Shown here: positions 63,028 through 64,000 of the stretch, in pieces | Position numbering within the stretch: the first letter of the stretch is position 1 | Layout of the letters: every line of letters starts with the position of its first letter | Assembly: GCA_020162035.1 (NCBI GenBank) | Contig: JAIUNM010000015.1 | Coordinates: 1-64,000 of the forward strand | Source of the DNA: Bacteroidota bacterium | GTDB taxonomy: Bacteria; Bacteroidota; Bacteroidia; B-17B0; Aurantibacillaceae | Direction of reading: 5' to 3' | DNA: 64,000 nt | Position numbers and translations under genes: made by a program | Notes under the pieces: model-generated | What the model was told of the DNA's origin: nothing | The model's input: the letters and a program-made list of their open reading frames with translations, nothing else | Database searches by the model: none

Positions 63028-64000
63028 TTAATTTGTTTTTTTTAATAAACACATGTAAAAACCATCAAACCCTTGGCTAGGCATTACAGACTTTTCTTTA
63101 ATAATTTTAAATTCAGGATTTGTTTTCAAAAATTCGTTTACTTGATTTTTATTTTCTGAAGGAAAAATACTGCAAGTGCTGTATAATAATTCGCCATTTG
63201 GTTTTAGCATTTTACTATAATCATTTAAAATATTTTTTTGTAAAGCAATTGTATCTAAGATAGATTGTTGAGTTAATTTCCATTTAGCATCAGGGTTTCT
63301 TTTTATAACGCCTATTCCACTGCACGGCACATCTAAGAGTAATTTTGTTGCCTTACCTTTTAAATTATTTATCGTTTCGTTATTTTTTATATGTATGGTT
63401 TCTATATTAAATGCGCCTGCGCGTTTGGATCTCTTTTTTAACTCATCCAACTTCCATTCTTCAACATCCATACTAATTATTTTGCTTTTATTATTTAAAC
63501 GAGCAGCAAGGTGTAAAGTTTTTCCTCCTGCGCCTGCACAAGCATCTATAATAATTTCGTTTTGAGCTAAATCAAAAAAATTACTTATTTCTTGTGAGCC
63601 TGCATCTTGAACTTCAAAAAAACCTTGTTTAAAAAATTCATTAGTAAAAATATTTTGCCTTTTGTTTAAAATCAAAGCATCTTTTACATCATTTACTTTT
63701 GTTGTTTCAATTCCAATTGCATTTAATTTTTTTTGAAGGTCGTTAATATTTATTTTTAAAGTATTGCATCGTAAAACAACTTTAGCTTGTTCGTTCATAG
63801 AAGAAGATTCTTTTAACCAAACATCGTCACCTAATTCTGTTGAAGCTAATTCCCATAACCAATCGGGGTATGATTGTTTTATTGCAGGATTATTACTTAA
63901 TAATTGTTCTTTCTTTTTTATAAAATTTGGGTCAATATGCACAAACTCTTGCCATTGTGGCAACTCAATATTTTTTAATACAAGCCAAACAGCAATTTGC
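63028..64000 (-). CDS. RsmB/NOP-family rRNA (cytosine-C5) methyltransferase (5' truncated)
   Basis: The frame stays open to the window edge at 64000, so the start of the gene lies outside. A TTG at 63961-63963 could be read as a start, but the codons before it encode a matching family segment (IAVWLVLKNIELPQWQEF), so this is internal. Motifs: SAM site DACAGAGGKTLHLA, DVPCSGIGVIKRNPD with the catalytic-pair Cys, and YSTCSIFPSEN with the second Cys. It methylates a cytosine in RNA, probably 16S rRNA. The position cannot be assigned. Confidence 0.9.
   Translation of the reverse strand, partial: QIAVWLVLKNIELPQWQEFVHIDPNFIKKKEQLLSNNPAIKQSYPDWLWELASTELGDDVWLKESSSMNEQAKVVLRCNTLKININDLQKKLNAIGIETTKVNDVKDALILNKRQNIFTNEFFKQGFFEVQDAGSQEISNFFDLAQNEIIIDACAGAGGKTLHLAARLNNKSKIISMDVEEWKLDELKKRSKRAGAFNIETIHIKNNETINNLKGKATKLLLDVPCSGIGVIKRNPDAKWKLTQQSILDTIALQKNILNDYSKMLKPNGELLYSTCSIFPSENKNQVNEFLKTNPEFKIIKEKSVMPSQGFDGFYMCLLKKTN

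Noticed and set aside
63961..63963. TTG as the start of the RsmB-type gene
   Set aside because: The codons upstream to the window edge continue a matching family segment, so the gene is truncated by the window rather than complete.
1..64000. CRISPR array, insertion sequence, prophage or integron
   Set aside because: No regularly spaced repeats, transposase, integrase or phage structural gene was found on either strand.

Overview
The window is AT-rich (roughly 30% G+C by eye), densely coded chromosomal DNA of a free-living, probably gliding member of the Bacteroidota. The evidence is: two type IX secretion sorting domains of type A (ends of the genes at 2-127 and 15236-16216), one type B gliding-associated C-terminal domain (605-2404), the gliding lipoprotein GldH, a TonB-dependent receptor with a carboxypeptidase-regulatory-like N-terminal domain, a FolE of Bacteroidota type, and several promoters of the Bacteroidota form TTTG/TTG-N19-21-TAnnTTTG. 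Genus and species cannot be told from the sequence. There is no transposase, integrase, phage gene, CRISPR array or recognisable defence island.

Layout. 1-3.9 kb: end of a secreted protein, a 477-nt intergenic stretch full of nested inverted repeats, a type B sorted surface protein and a DUF2779 iron-sulfur-type nuclease. 4-9.6 kb: a giant thioester alpha-2-macroglobulin. 9.8-11.7 kb: periplasmic rhodanese, small secreted protein, malate dehydrogenase. 11.9-19.2 kb: stand-alone DsbD N-terminal domain, full DsbD, membrane protein, secreted protein, YqeY, a PLP deaminase-like enzyme and a tandem pair of envelope proteins. 19.4-25.0 kb: RicT-GldH-metzincin overlapping set, SlyD-like isomerase and TonB receptor. 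25.1-28.8 kb: purA-trpS, tRNA-Glu, KdsC phosphatase and DUF2520 protein. 28.8-33.9 kb: ccmF-ccmE-ccmD-ccmC cytochrome c maturation operon, then a MarR regulator and its likely target, a YceI protein. 34-38 kb: hydrolase, aminopeptidase P and a glycosyltransferase fused to a degenerate sugar-phosphate transferase, then tRNA-Arg. 38.5-47.4 kb: ten genes on the minus strand with almost no spacing (persulfide-dioxygenase-like enzyme down to a zinc-ribbon protein). 47.5-50.2 kb: RidA, TIMP-like protein, pyrophosphatase, L19, tRNA-Leu. 50.4-53.9 kb: cytochrome c lipoprotein, ECF sigma factor, QueD, FolE, cupin, thioesterase, PabA/TrpG. 53.9-64 kb: ABC-F protein, RuvB, AsmA-like protein, methyltransferase, flippase and a truncated RsmB-type rRNA methyltransferase.

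Themes. Envelope redox and cytochrome c biogenesis recur (DsbD, two rhodanese proteins, CcmCDEF, cytochrome lipoprotein), as do gliding/T9SS surface proteins and glycan assembly. Non-ATG starts are unusually frequent: at least six genes appear to begin with TTG, four with GTG, and one (DUF2520) seems to need an AUU start.

Most of the window is ordinary core genome, and I see no clear new multi-gene system. The items most worth a second look are the nested inverted-repeat element at 361-506, the double palindromic operator in front of the YceI gene with a matching palindrome in front of the rhodanese gene, the AUU-start DUF2520 gene, the hairpin covering the start codon of the cupin gene, and the glycosyltransferase/pseudo-transferase fusion.
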